Of a DNA stretch of 35,327 bases, positions 24,448 through 35,164 are shown piece by piece. Positions within the stretch are counted from its first letter, which is position 1, and every line of letters starts with the position of its first letter. The position numbers and the translations under genes are program-made. The DNA comes from Spirogloea muscicola (lineage: Eukaryota; Streptophyta; Zygnematophyceae; Spirogloeales; Spirogloeaceae), in NCBI GenBank assembly GCA_009602725.1, contig WELB01000013.1, positions 1,236,831-1,272,157 of the forward strand, in the 5' to 3' direction. The notes beneath the pieces were generated by a model. It was given only the letters and a program-made list of their open reading frames with translations. It had not been told where the DNA came from and did no database searches.

Positions 24448-27400
24448 TCAATATGGGAATACCTCATCCTTAATCGCTTGCTCAAGAACATCCTTGATCT
24501 TCTGCAATATCTCTTCGGCCCTTTCGGGAGATAGTTGCTCAATGTCAAGCCTGTCTACACTATGCCATGGTATGGTTAGCTCGAAGTCTCCGGTGCCATC
24601 GAGCACTTCCTGCGGAGCACAGCAGACATCAAGTGTATCTGAAGCTAATAAGAGCAGCCTGGCTAGGGATTCAAGAATCGTCCTACCTCTGCAAAGCGAT
24701 CAACCAGGGGCTTCCACAATAAACCCATAGGTGCGAGTACGTCGGCAGCACCAAGGGACCATTTGAGCTAACCTCAACAATGAGTCTGACGACATTCTGG
24801 GCCTTCGTAAGATGAGGAGGCCATTCGCACCACCTCCCAGTGGATTTCTGCGAGTACAGGCCCAGGTGGCGAGTGGGCCTGAACGATGCTCGACCTCAAG
24901 AACGTTCTCGGTCTTGTTCACGAGAGCATGGTCCCTTGTGGGGTTCATTATCCGCAGATACACCTTCATGACAGCACCGGATGAGGCTGCTGGCGTCGAG
25001 AGGACATGGACAGCAACTGGCTGCTCTTATCCCTTTCCTGCAGAGCTTAAGTGAGCAGCACGCGGGCATCTACCAGGCTAAGACTAGGGACAGACCTCCA
25101 GGCTGTGGCAGCCCCCAAGTGAAGCCCATGGGACTTTCCCAATGAAGGGGGCAGGACTACTTCTTCTATACTCCACCATGTCATAAGCATTGCGCAGGAC
25201 CTCAAGGCCACCATGCGAGAACCTGCCACGGAAGAGCTCATTCCCATATCACTAGCATTCGAACGGGCCAAACCAGTAACCTCGGCAATGCGAGTGTCTT
25301 CCACGTTCCTGGTTGTGGCAGCAGATCACAAACACACGGCCACTTTACACATCACAAGGCAAGATGTGCAAGCTGTAAGCCTTGGAAAGATGAGGCCCAC
25401 CAGCGTCATGAGGCAACGCCCAAGGGGACCTTGGGTACAAGGTCGTGGATGTTGCGCACCCGCAGCATCCGAGCACCTTCCTTTGCTTCCTGTCGCCGCC
25501 AAGTGGACAGTCAACAAGGCCAGCAAGTCAAGCCTGCAACATAGTGGACTTGTTTGTGTTTGCAAATTGGCAGGGGCGGCCTCACCTCTGTAGTTGGCGC
25601 CGGTTTCTCCTCATCCCGGAGGTTGCGGACTTCGGACCACAGTCTAGCTATAGACGGACGCAAGAGCCAGATACCTCCAGCACCCAGCGCGATCTGTCAA
25701 GCACAGAGGCCCTCTGGTAAGGATTGTTAAGCAGCATACATTCATGTGCTTCGCACAGCAAAACAGACGCACCACGCAATGCGAGGCTGGCCACAGGTTG
25801 ACACGCGAACCGGCTGTTTGGTCCTTAAAAAGATGGCGCCTGTTAAGCATGTGGTCAGGATCCAGAACAGGCTGTCATACAGGCCGGCACCTACGGCCTT
25901 GGAGACAGAGCCGAGCACATCGGGGATGAAGTCAAGAAGGGTGAAGAAGTTGATGATGTGCCAGCCTGACGCAAATGGTGGCGCCATCAGGGTGGCTGGC
26001 CCAAAGTATTGGGCAAAGAGGCGGTCGCCAACACGGGGTGCTGCAAAGGTCACGGCTAACTCTGTTGGCAGATCGTAGCCAGCATTCTGGCCGTCCACAA
26101 GCTTTTCAAGAAACTCCTGCCTGCGCTTCTCAGTCCGCCTGTGGACCGACTTCTTATCCCACTTCTTATCGTCTCGGTCAGTAGACACTTTTACAATCGT
26201 TTTCCAGCCCTGCGCGTATTTGCCACCACAAGGTAATCAACATTCCGCGTTCAGTCGATGTTGGTGCAAGTCCTCACCTGGATGCTCTTCTGATGCCAGA
26301 GCCAACTGTGAGCCCAAGGGACCAAGGCATGCTGCATCCTGCAACAGCGCACCTGCTTGCGCAGATTCACGACTTTCTTCGCCTCCCTCAGAGTCTCAGC
26401 AATGTCAAAAGCACTCAGCGCGGCAAGGGCCCCTCCCAGGCTGTGGCCCGCCGTAGTCATGCTCCTCACGCGCACGTCGCTCTGCGGTGCAAAAGGCGTC
26501 CAGCTTTCATGTCGCCTCCGCCCATTCGAAGACCACGGGCATTCCGTACCTTTGTGCCGCGTGTGCGGATTCAAGCGTACCTTCTCAAGGCTCTTCAGGA
26601 TTCTGAGGAGATGGTGGTACACCTGCTGGCGAGGTGCTCCAAGTGGAGGTTTGTCCCCACTGCTGGATTCCGCGGAGGCCAGCTTCGTCGCCAGCGCATC
26701 GCAGTACATCTCCTTGAAGCCGTACGAGACGCGAGGGTCGTCGAATTCATCCTGCTTCTCCAAGTACTTTCTAGCCAGAACCAGAGCTATTGGGATGCTA
26801 CACGAAGGAGGCTCTCCATGTGCTTGGCCCACTGTTTGGGTTCCGCCAACAGCAGACCAGAGACCACCCCTACTGTGACACCAAGAGGCCACGCCCCTTC
26901 CCAGGCAGCCGCTGCCAATGGCAACAAAGGCCTATGCTGCAGGGTGCCAGTGACGAGGATGATAAGTCCGACAAGGGCTCCCACACTGAGGCCGACGGTG
27001 ATGCCGAGCTCCTTGAGAGGATCTTTCATGTCCAAGGACCCCGACGGGATCGGAGCGACGTCCTGCCCATTGTTCCAGCTTACCATCAATGCCGTGATGT
27101 CCTGCCCGACCCGCGTGCACACACAGGCGCATCACCGTCGGCACGTTATGACAAGTGAGTGCGATGCTGTAAGCAGCGAGGTGAAAGACCACGTGCAGGG
27201 TTGGCAAGCACCTGGAACCACTCGCCCCTGGTGATTGTTCCTCGCCAGATGATCGCAACAACCACCTCATCGCCATCGGCAGGGTCACTGTGACCAATGT
27301 ATCCGACAAAGTTCTTCACCTGTGGGCTCGCCTTGAACAGCTTGTAAGCTCCCGAGTCTGCATGCAGCAGGGCCTTGACCTGGCCGCCACCAGGCACAGA

Positions 27401-28073
27401 ATAGCTGAGCACAGTGCTCACCGCTGCCTCACGCGGACTCGTTCGTGCCGCCAGGCGCCAACAGCATCGGGTTGTCTATGAGGTACCGCAGATGCAGGCA
27501 AGGAGAGAGGGTGGCAAGAGCCACCTCCCGAGCCGGCACCCTCAGTGGCAGCCTCGCCGGCAAGAGTCGTAGGGCTCCACCTTGTACCGCTTGCCGCCAA
27601 GGCTGGTGAGCGTGAGGCTTCTGGAGGTCAGGTATCCGTCCGGGTCCAGCCGGCTGCGGCCAAAGCGGCTGCTGAACACGTTCTTGGTCTCCAGCGCCTC
27701 GTAAGTCGTCTGTGCAAACTCGCCGTACTTGCGACCTCGTCGCGCAGCGAGAGCGGTCCTGCAGCCACGAGGGTTCGGACGGTGACGGCCGGACCGACTG
27801 CGAGGCAAGTGCTCGTCGCTGGGGGCAACCGAGGCGAGCGGGCCAGCACCACTGTCGGCCGGTCGAGGCTGCAGGTGGGGCGTTGACCCACGTGCTCCCG
27901 TAGTGCGGCGTGAACAGCCATGGAGGCGGCTCCCACGAGCCGCCAGCTTAGGGCGCCACTCCGCGTCCCAGCGGTTCCACTCGCGCAGCAGCGCCGCGAC
28001 GTCGCCCGGGGCCCGCCGCAGCACCTCGTGCAGCGTCGTGGGCCGCCCGCCGCCGCCGCCCTCGCCTGCGGCG
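24448..28073 (-). pseudogene. Class-3 lipase (PLA1-II/DAD1-like) copy A, degenerate duplicate of the 31-35 kb gene
   Basis: Exon equivalents: first exon about 28073-27930 (RPTTLHEVLRRAPG, LLREWNRWD), then 27758-27581, 27379-27212, 27101-26581, 26481-26353, 26209-25811, 25693-25586, 25489-25401, 25222-25096, 24963-24774, 24609-24448. Lipase motifs survive: IIWRGTITRGEW, GHSLGGA (nucleophile elbow), TFAAPRVGD, RVRNIHDLVPKVP, and a C-terminal DHALVNKT. Compared with copy B exon by exon, four lesions appear: exon 2 is 178 instead of 180 nt; exon 4 is 521 instead of 522, with a frame change near 26800-26830; exon 8 has an in-frame TGA at 25406-25408 where B has a Gly codon; exon 10 is 190 instead of 207 nt. 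The other internal exons have the same length modulo 3. The stop precedes the exon with the catalytic-His region. It is probably a recent pseudogene, though some one-base differences could be assembly errors. Confidence 0.8.
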
Positions 28074-28076
28074 GNA

Positions 28077-28470
28077 ACTGGCCGGCGATATAGCGAATCG
28101 GACGGAGAGAGTCCCCGCGTGCCGTCAGTGCCGTGAAAAAGGTGGACCTCCGTTGACCCAGCAGCGGCTCTCCCCCCTTTCCGGTGTTGCTCCGGCGCGT
28201 GCGCCCGTACTTGAGGCCCGCGCGACGCGCGCGCACGAGCGGCCGGCACCGCACGCGCCACGCGTGCGGCACGCGCCGCACGAGCGGCGCGCGGCGCGTA
28301 GATGGACCGTCCTGCCAGCAGCTGGAAGCACGTGCGGCAGCGCCCGCGGCCGCGCCGCCCGGCAGCCTGGACCGCTCGGGCCGCTCACCCCGTCCCTTGG
28401 TGCAGCACTTCCTGGAGGCTCGGTGCCTTGGGGCTTCAACGCTGCCGGTTCGCTCGCACAAGTCTTCCGC
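28077..28470. other. GC-rich upstream flank of lipase copy A
   Basis: A very GC-rich stretch rich in GCGCGC and CACGAGCGGC words, next to an N at 28076. It probably holds the degenerate 5' exon or promoter of copy A on the minus strand. Several long open frames exist on both strands, but such composition makes open frames by chance; none resembles a known family. The start codon of copy A could not be placed. Confidence 0.35.
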
Positions 28471-28623
28471 ATGCGCCTGGCCGTATCGCTTCAACGCTCC
28501 CTTGCCCACGCCGTCCACACGCGAGCAGGCCGTGCTATGGCCGCCGCCTCTGGGTCTCGGCGGAGTGCCTCTTTCCCTGCAGGGAGCTACTCAGACCTGA
28601 TGTTGCTCACTCTTTGGTACTGA
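28471..28623 (+). repeat. Peptide-module repeat, copy 1 (50-codon open frame, ATG to TGA)
   Basis: It reads as 50 codons plus stop, starting MRLAVSLQRSLAHAVHTRAG and continuing AMAAASGSRR, ending in a LMLLTLWY tail. The sequence is Arg/Ala/Ser-rich and lacks early acidic residues, so it resembles a mitochondrial presequence, but it joins to no recognisable protein. It is the same length as copy 5. Whether it is translated is unknown. Confidence 0.6.
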
Positions 28624-28784
28624 GCTTCCCTCTGCATCGTTTCTTTGTTTTGCAGTGTTTTGTAGTGTAGTCCTCTCTCCGGCCCCTCTTTCTTTGGCTT
28701 TGGACTTTGTTCATTCTTTTTTTGGCTGGCTTTGCCAGCCCCTCTTCTCTATGGGCGCGCACTTCTCTTGTGTCCTGCCACCGC

Positions 28785-28931
28785 ATGCGATTGTCTTTGT
28801 CCTTCCAGCGCTTCCAAGCGCTTGCTTTGCACCGCCGCGCCGGTCGCGCCCTTGCAGCAGCCTCTGGCTTGCGCAGCGGGGTTGCTCTTCCTCCACTCAG
28901 CTCATCTGACTTCCTACTGCAGACCCGGGGG
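28785..28931 (+). repeat. Peptide-module repeat, copy 2
   Basis: Starts with ATG in the same context as copy 1 (CCGCATGCG) and reads MRLSLSFQRFQALALHRRAG, then RALAAASGLRSG, reaching FLLQTRGHQ. The frame stays open past the module to 29147. Differences from copy 1 in the central AGRALAAASG block are mostly at third codon positions. Confidence 0.6.
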
Positions 28932-29486
28932 CACCAAGAGCGCCCTGTCTGCCTAGCCTGTGGCTCCGTCAAGAACACCTGTATGCATCTGGCTGCCTTT
29001 CACAGCCGCTCTTTCAATATCTGCAGACGCAGTCTTTCCCTTGACGCCTTCCCGGCTCCTCTTGGACATCGTTCATCCTTCCGTCTTTCCAAGGTAAGTA
29101 TCAGCGTACATTCCTTTGGCCTTGGCCTCTCACAGCCCTGGCCGTGAATTGGAAGAGCTGTTTCTTTGGGCTGGCCTCTCTCAGCTCTTGCCGTGACGAG
29201 AAATGCTCTAACGCTTTTTGGCTTTGGACATTCTCCATTTATTTCGGGCTGGCTTTGCACAGCTCCTCCTATGGGCGAGCACTTTCTCGCTGTTCTGGCC
29301 CCTTCGAAGTTTGTTCATTGTCCTTCCGGGTCCCAGTGGCTCGACATGTTGGCCCGGCTTGCGTGACCTTCACAGCCCTTGCCCCCATTGGGAGAGCCAC
29401 TTCTTCTTGCGTGACGCGCTGTGTCCCGCAGGGGAGGTGAGCAGGCCGACTTCAGCGCCGCTGGCTAGCTAGCTCAGGTCTATTGT

Positions 29487-29666
29487 ATACGCCTCTATAT
29501 CACCCTCCAGCGGTCCATGGCTCACGCCTTGCACTTGCGTGCTGGCCGTACTCTAGCTGCAGCCTCTGCCTTTCGTCAAGGGGATTGCTGTCCGGCTGCT
29601 AGTCTTCGGGATCTGCGGCTCCTCACTCGTGGATACCAAGTGATTCGTACCGAGCAAGCTTTGTGA
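29487..29666 (+). repeat. Peptide-module repeat, copy 3 (initial ATG replaced by ATA)
   Basis: Reads IRLYITLQRSMAHALHLRAG, then RTLAAASAFRQG, then DLRLLTRGYQ, with a stop at 29664-29666; 59 codons. The aligned first codon is ATA, so it could only start at the internal Met (codon 11). The frame is open throughout. Confidence 0.6.
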
Positions 29667-30004
29667 AAGCCCTTCTAGGCAGCGGTTCCAAAAGTGACTG
29701 GTGGCTGTGAGAGGCCAGCCCAAACTAATGGACAAGGTCTAAATAATGAAAGCTTCGGAGGGGCTTTTGGCCCCCTCCGGGCGTTCGTCAATTCTTCTCG
29801 GGCTGGCTGTTCACAGCCCCTTTTTTGTTCTTTCTGAGCCGGCCAATCACAGCCATCGCCCGCTACTGGAAGAGGCTTTTCCCCAGCCCTCGCCCCCTCC
29901 TCTCACAGCCACTGCCTTGACCTGAAAGAGCCTGGAACAGCTGCTTCTCTTTTTGAACAATTGCTACTCTTTCTCTATATCAAGTGACTACAGGCAGATG
30001 GAGT

Positions 30005-30157
30005 TTAGTGACTTCGAGTCAGCAGCCGCAAGCCGGAGTTGATTCCAGCTAGGATTAGCAACCTCTGGTGAAAGCCAAAACCAGCAGCCAAAGCGTGGCC
30101 TGCCTGCAAGTGCATCGCATAAGCCCAAGAGAAGAAGACACGAAGCAGCTCTCGTAT
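30005..30157 (-). repeat. Peptide-module repeat, copy 5 (minus strand, 50 codons)
   Basis: Inverted relative to copies 1-3. Reads WAYAMHLQAGHALAAGFGFH in the core and SGLRLLTRSH at the end, with a stop at 30005-30007. It has exactly 50 codons from the aligned first codon (ATA, 30157), as in copy 1. It is the most diverged copy, yet its frame is intact. Confidence 0.55.
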
Positions 30158-30323
30158 CAGGGGCGAGGGTTAAGTGAAGCCAGCCCACACTTGCGCAATT
30201 GAGTTACTTGGTGCTCCTATCCTTTCCGCCCCTTCGAACCTTGTCTATGCTCATTCCAGAACCATCGCCGTACTTGAAAGAGCTGTTTCGTCTTTTTTGG
30301 GCTGGCCTTTCTCAGCCATCGCG

Positions 30324-30336
30324 CCCCCCCCCCCCC
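30324..30336 (+). repeat. C13 homopolymer
   Basis: A run of thirteen C residues directly after a hairpin module. The exact length is likely uncertain in the assembly. Confidence 0.9.
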
Positions 30337-30599
30337 TCACGTGGCAGTTTCCATCTGTGAAGGTTTTGTTTCCAGCCTCTTTGGGCCTTGGTTCACTTTA
30401 GCTCGCTCGTTATCACAGTCAGGCCTAGAACCGCTGAGAGGCAACAGCTCTCCTAAGTAAGGCGATGGCTGTGAGAGGCCAGCCTAAATGGAGTTCGACA
30501 CGGCCGAAATGCAAATCACGAGCCCTCCACGACTTCTGCAAATGGTTGCTCATCAACCCTGAGATTACAAATGGAGATGGGAGAAGGTAAGAAGGTGGG

Positions 30600-30701
30600 A
30601 AGATGTCGCCCTGTCAAAAGCTAGAGGCAGCAGCCAAAGCACGGCCTGTCCGCAAGTGCACGGCAAACGCCAAGGTACGCTGCGGACACGGCAAGATGCA
30701 T
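30600..30701 (-). repeat. Peptide-module repeat, copy 4 (minus strand, broken)
   Basis: Starts with ATG at 30699-30701 (MHLAVS), then shifts frame by a small deletion before QRTLAFAVHLRTGRALAAAS, and hits a stop right after the core. It is clearly the same family but not translatable as one frame. Confidence 0.55.
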
Positions 30702-31288
30702 CCTTTACACCTGAGTGAGTAATTTGATGGAGTCAGCGGCACACAGGGTACGTTACAACCTCCTTCAATTTCTCTAGGCTGAGCCCCTCTCAACGAAAGG
30801 GCTGCTAGCATGCTACTCATAGCACATGAAACTTGCTCCTGTATTTACAAAGCACCAGTGACATCGGAGTCAACAGATGAGGCCCAGTGTGGTATTCTCA
30901 GAAAGTACGGGGCTGTTGTCCTTGCCATTTGCTGCAACTTGCTGGATTGAAGAAGCTCCCTGGAACAAGTCTCTACATTCCGGAGGGAGGCAAAGCAGCA
31001 GCTTGCCTCCATTCAGGAGGTATGTACAGCTCTTTCAAAAATAGCAATGCAAGCATAGCATCCGAGCAGCTGCTCAATGTCATTTGGCGACATGTTGCCA
31101 GTGTCTACAAGAGCAAGCCACCACAAGGCCAGAATATTGAATTCTTAAACTGCAAAAATCTGATGCCATTGGCATGTGGCAATGTCGGACACGTCAGCCA
31201 GATGCAAAGCAAAAGGTGGCCAAGCGATTGGCTTGCGGAATTTACAAATGGCCGTGTTGCCTTGGTGGCCATAATATGGCCTATCAGA
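30702..31288. other. 3' flank of lipase copy B
   Basis: No recognisable gene. A plus-strand frame at 30887-31426 overlaps the terminal exon of lipase B in antisense and has no family resemblance. The segment probably contains the lipase B 3' UTR at its right end. Confidence 0.4.
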
Positions 31289-34200
31289 TTAGTGAGCAGC
31301 CTCCATTGTTGCAACCTCTTCCCGGATTCTGCGCTCCAGGACATCCTTAATCTCTTGCAATATTTCCGCGGCCTTGCTTGGGTCCATCGTTTCAACATCA
31401 AGCTTGTCATCAAGGGCTGCCTGTAATGTGAGCTCAAAACCGCCAGTGCCCTCAAGCACTTCCTGCAGAGCACAGGTAATGTAAAAGCGTCAGTATATGA
31501 CAAGAGCAGCTGGGTTGTGGACATCAACAAGATCTAGTGGAGCCAACATAGAACCTGGATAAGGTCCCAAAGTCGGATGCCAAGCATCATAGGCATCTCG
31601 GCACGTTCAATCTGACCTCAACGACATGCCTCAGAGCCTTTTGGCTCCTTGTGACATGAAGAGGCCATTCACACCATCTCCGAGAGGACTTCTGCAGATA
31701 CAGGCCCAGGTTGCGCGTGGGACTGAACCAGCATGGTGGGATGCGCTTCTCAACGACCAGAACGTCGTCAGTCTTGTTCATGAGAGCATGGTCTCTTGTG
31801 GGGTCCATCATCCGCAGATATACCTACACAAGCACCACGCATGGGCTGACTCGCGGATAGGCAAATGATGGGCTACTTAAGTGGATATGGAATATGCAGT
31901 GGTAATATCACTAGGGATACAAGCAAACGGACACAAACAAAGGGGTGAACCTCCAGATTGTGACGGCCTCCAACAGAAGCCCATGGCACTTTCCCAATGA
32001 AGGGGGCGGGCGAGCTCCTCCGATACTCCTTCATCTTATACGCGTTGCGCAGGACCTCATAGCCACCGTGCGTGAACCTGTCATGAAGGAGCCAGAGGAG
32101 CTAGCACTGATTCAGCATGGCATGTAGTTTGCCATGACGCTGTGACGTTCTTTCCATTCTCCCTACCCTAAGATCATGGCAGCAGGTTTTGCAAGCGCAA
32201 GCAGCATGCACAAGACAAGGAGGGGAAGTGCAGGTTGCACGGATTGCTAGAGGAGGGGGCCAACCAGCGGCCCGAGGCGAGGCCCAGGGGCACTTTCGGG
32301 ACGAGGTCATGAATGTTCCGCACGCGCAGCATCCGGGCACCTTCCACAGCTTCCTGCCACAAGGAACTGGAGATATGAGCAAAAAGACTTCACTGCAGAT
32401 AGCCTCGAGTGGCAGATGAGGAACCGCACTTACTTCTGTGGTTGGCGCCTCTTTTTGCTCCTCCGTGTGCTTGCCGAAGCGGGCCAACGTTCGGGCTACA
32501 ATTGGACCAAAGAGCCATGTGGCCCCGGCAACCAGCACGATCTGACATGCAAGGAGAGGAGGAGAGCAGTGCACGTTAAGGGGCTGCAAGTCGCTTGCTG
32601 GTTTGCAGCATGAGCTGTTGGGAACTCAACATGGTGGCGCTAGCAACAGGATTGGTTCCAAACCGGCTGTCCAGACTGGAGGAAGATGCCGCCTGCCAGT
32701 ACTGTAGTTGCGATCCAGAAAAGGTTGTCATACAGGCCAGGGCCGCCCACAGCCAAGGCAACTGAGCCGAGCGCAAAAGGAAGGGTGTCAAGGAGGGTAA
32801 AGTAGTTGATGGCGTGCAGGCCCTCAGGCCCCCAGGCAAACGGAGGTGCCATGAGAGTCTGTGGCCCAAAGCGCTGGGCAAAGAGGCGATCGCCGACGCG
32901 GGGTGCTGCGAAGGTCACGGCTGTCACTGTGGGCAGCTCATAGCCAGCCTTCTGGCCATCCACAAGCTTCTCAATGAAGTCCTGTCTGCACTCCTCGGTC
33001 TGTCTGTAGATTGCATCCTTCATCTCGTCTCGGTCGGTGGACTTTTCCTCGTACTTTTTCCAGTCCTGCGCGTGCTTGTCACCACAAGGTTGTCATCCTT
33101 CTTCAACTTGCAATTGAAACACTTGACTTGAAAACCATCACCTTTCAGTAAACCCCTAGCTCCGTTGCCAAAGAGGGGTGGGAACATGTGGCACCAAGCC
33201 TGTGTCGTGCTTGTGGTTCTGGGTGTCGCGCTCAATTACCTGCTTGTCCAGCTGCAGCTTGGCGATCTTCTTGGCCTCCCGGAGAGTCTCGGCGATGTCA
33301 AAGGCACTCAGCGAAGCCAGCGCTCCTCCAAGGCTGTGGCCCGTCGTGGTGATACTACTCACACGCCCACCACTCTGCGAGTATGACTCAAGTCAACTCC
33401 CATCCAAGTGGGGGGAACAGGAACATAATACTCTTGCTGCCTCCTCACTGCCAAGCACCATGAGCAGTCCCCGCACAGCTTGGGCGTGCATACCTTCTCT
33501 ACGCTGTCCAGGATCTTGTACAGCTCCTTGTAGACCTGTTGGCGAGGTGATCCAAGAGGAGGTGCATCCCCTTCGCTAGAGCTTGGCGAGGCAAGCTTGT
33601 CCTCGCGTGCATCGCAGTACATCTCCTTGAAGCCGAACGAGACACGAGGGTCGTCGAAATTCATTCTGCTTCGCCACGTGCCCTCCAGCCAGAACATGAA
33701 CCACTGGAATGCTGCTATTGGGATTTTGCCCGCTTCAGTAACCCACTGGATGGGCCCCAGCGACAGCATGCCGGAGATTGCGCCGGCCGTGATACCTAGA
33801 GGCAGTGCCAACTTCCAGGCCGCTGCTACCGAAGGCAGCAGCGGCATATCTTGCAGGACGGCAGTGCTGAGGATGTATGCGACGCCGGCAAAGGCTCCCA
33901 CGCCGAGGCCAACATTGATGCCGAGCACCTTGAACGGGTTTGAAGGCAAGGTCTGTGAGGGGAGTGGAGCAATGCCCTGCCCGTTGTTCCAGCTCACCAT
34001 CAATGCCTTGATGTCCTGCCCAGATTGCACAATGTACAAGTACATGTTCACCAATGTCAGCATTGATGAGCGGATGACTGGTCCATACCGCACATTATGA
34101 CATCAACGAGAGAGCATGCGAAGGTTGAGCAGGGACCTGAAGCCACTCGCCCTTGGTGATCGTGCCTCTCCATACAACCGCAACATCCACCTCCTTGTTT

Positions 34201-35164
34201 CCGGCAGGGTCGCTGTGGGCGACAAAACCCACAAAGTTCTTGATCTGGCTGCTGCTTTCAACCAGCTTGTAGGCCCCCGAGTCTGCATACAGGAGGGCCG
34301 TGACCTGGCCAGCCAGGGGACAGCCAAGCAAAGTGAGCCACAGTGGCCTTGTTGTGACTGTCGTACTTGTGGTGCAAAGAGCAAGATTGGAGAGCTTGTG
34401 GGCCAAGAGGCACATAGTGAGTAGAGTCTGCAGAAGAGAGGCCCTTTGCACGTTTTCGATGATGGCAGCAATCACTCTCAACACTGGAGCAGGACGAGAA
34501 GTGTACCACCTTGAAGCGTCTGCCGTCATCGCTGGTGAGAGTGAGACTCTTCGAGGTCAGGTACTCGTCTGGATCCAGACGGCTCCGGCCAAACCGGCTG
34601 CTGTATATGTTCTTAGTTTCGAGAGCATCATACGTCGTCTGGGCGAACTCGCCGTACTTGATGACCTCATCGCGCAGCACGTCGAAGGTCTGCAGGCGGC
34701 AGACATTCACCCTTGTGAAAAGCCGAGTCGCCGACCAAGTGCCAGATTGCCTCACCATGATGCATGCTAATAGCACCACCGGCTTCCTCCAAAGGAATGG
34801 GTCTCGAGGAGTAACGCCCGTTAGCAAGCAGCACCATGCTTCAGGTACAAGCGGTCTGCCATGAGCAGAGCTGGCCTGTTGGTGCCACGCCCGGCGACCG
34901 AGCAAGACTCCCGACGACAGCGGCAGTGAGGCAGTGGCAGTCGGGTGCCTCGATGGGCCGGGGCCACAGCAGCAATACCTTGGGCTCTTCGGAAGGCGGA
35001 CGCGCCTGGGGCTGATCAGGATGCTGCGTCTCGTCTTGGAGCCGCTCGCGCAGCTCCTCGTCGCTGCTGTTCCACTCTTTCAGCAGCGCGGTGACCTCCT
35101 CCTTGGGCTTCCGCAGAATGGTGTGGATGGTCTCCGGCCGCCGGCCGCTGTCGCCTTCCTCCGC
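31289..35164 (-). CDS. Class-3 lipase (phospholipase A1-II/DAD1-like) copy B with two membrane-type insertions; 5' end unresolved
   Basis: Predicted acyl hydrolase of the plant PLA1-II family. Exons, minus order: 35164-34979, 34689-34510, 34304-34137, 34015-33494, 33374-33240, 33065-32664, 32541-32434, 32353-32265, 32077-31951, 31823-31617, 31462-31289; all phases join and give 765 residues from 35164. Motifs: KYGEFAQTTYDALETKN (63-122), VVWRGTITKGEW (about 163-176), nucleophile elbow GHSLGGA with Ser366, TFAAPRVGD (about 432-440), RVRNIHDLVPKVP with likely Asp583, GGRHNLE with likely His636, and DHALMNKTDDVL after it, as in the plant family. Typical members are about 400-450 aa. The excess comes from hydrophobic stretches between WRGT and FGFKEMY, and after APRVGD, plus a helical C-terminal tail (EILQEIKDVLERR). 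No ATG is visible upstream to the window edge, so the true start is probably outside or across an intron. Confidence 0.88.

Larger units (their letters stand above)
28724..30484. repeat. Recurrent CTGGC/GCCAG hairpin modules
   Basis: Short imperfect palindromes at about 28724-28740 (perfect 7-bp arms, 3-base loop), 29122-29137, 29168-29188, 29246-29267, 29702-29722, 29799-29820, 29837-29854, 30298-30317 and 30467-30484. The common form is GGCTGGCCTCTCACAGCC or its complement. Several share flanks such as GGAAGAGCTGTTTCTTTGGG. They look like dispersed copies of one element. Confidence 0.65.
28471..30701. repeat. Cluster of degenerate interspersed repeats between the two lipase copies
   Basis: Two kinds of module recur on both strands. 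One is a ~150-base unit translating to a related 50-60 residue peptide (five copies, listed separately). The other is a short hairpin-prone unit around GGCTGGC...GCCAGCC, often with AGAGCTGTTTC or CTATGGGCG nearby. A longer stretch at about 28694-28780 is visibly repeated at about 29217-29305. No transposase, reverse transcriptase or terminal repeats are seen. Confidence 0.75.

Noticed and set aside
25406-25408. TGA in lipase A as a selenocysteine codon
   Set aside because: The intact paralogue has glycine there, and the gene has other frame lesions, so a nonsense mutation is simpler.
26293-27234. 313-codon plus-strand frame over lipase A
   Set aside because: Antisense shadow of lipase exons 3-5 and their introns; the minus strand carries the recognisable lipase motifs.
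28125-28472. Minus-strand frame beginning MRKTCASEP as the lipase A N terminus
   Set aside because: Its Arg/Ala-rich translation matches nothing in copy B and ends before the first supported lipase exon.
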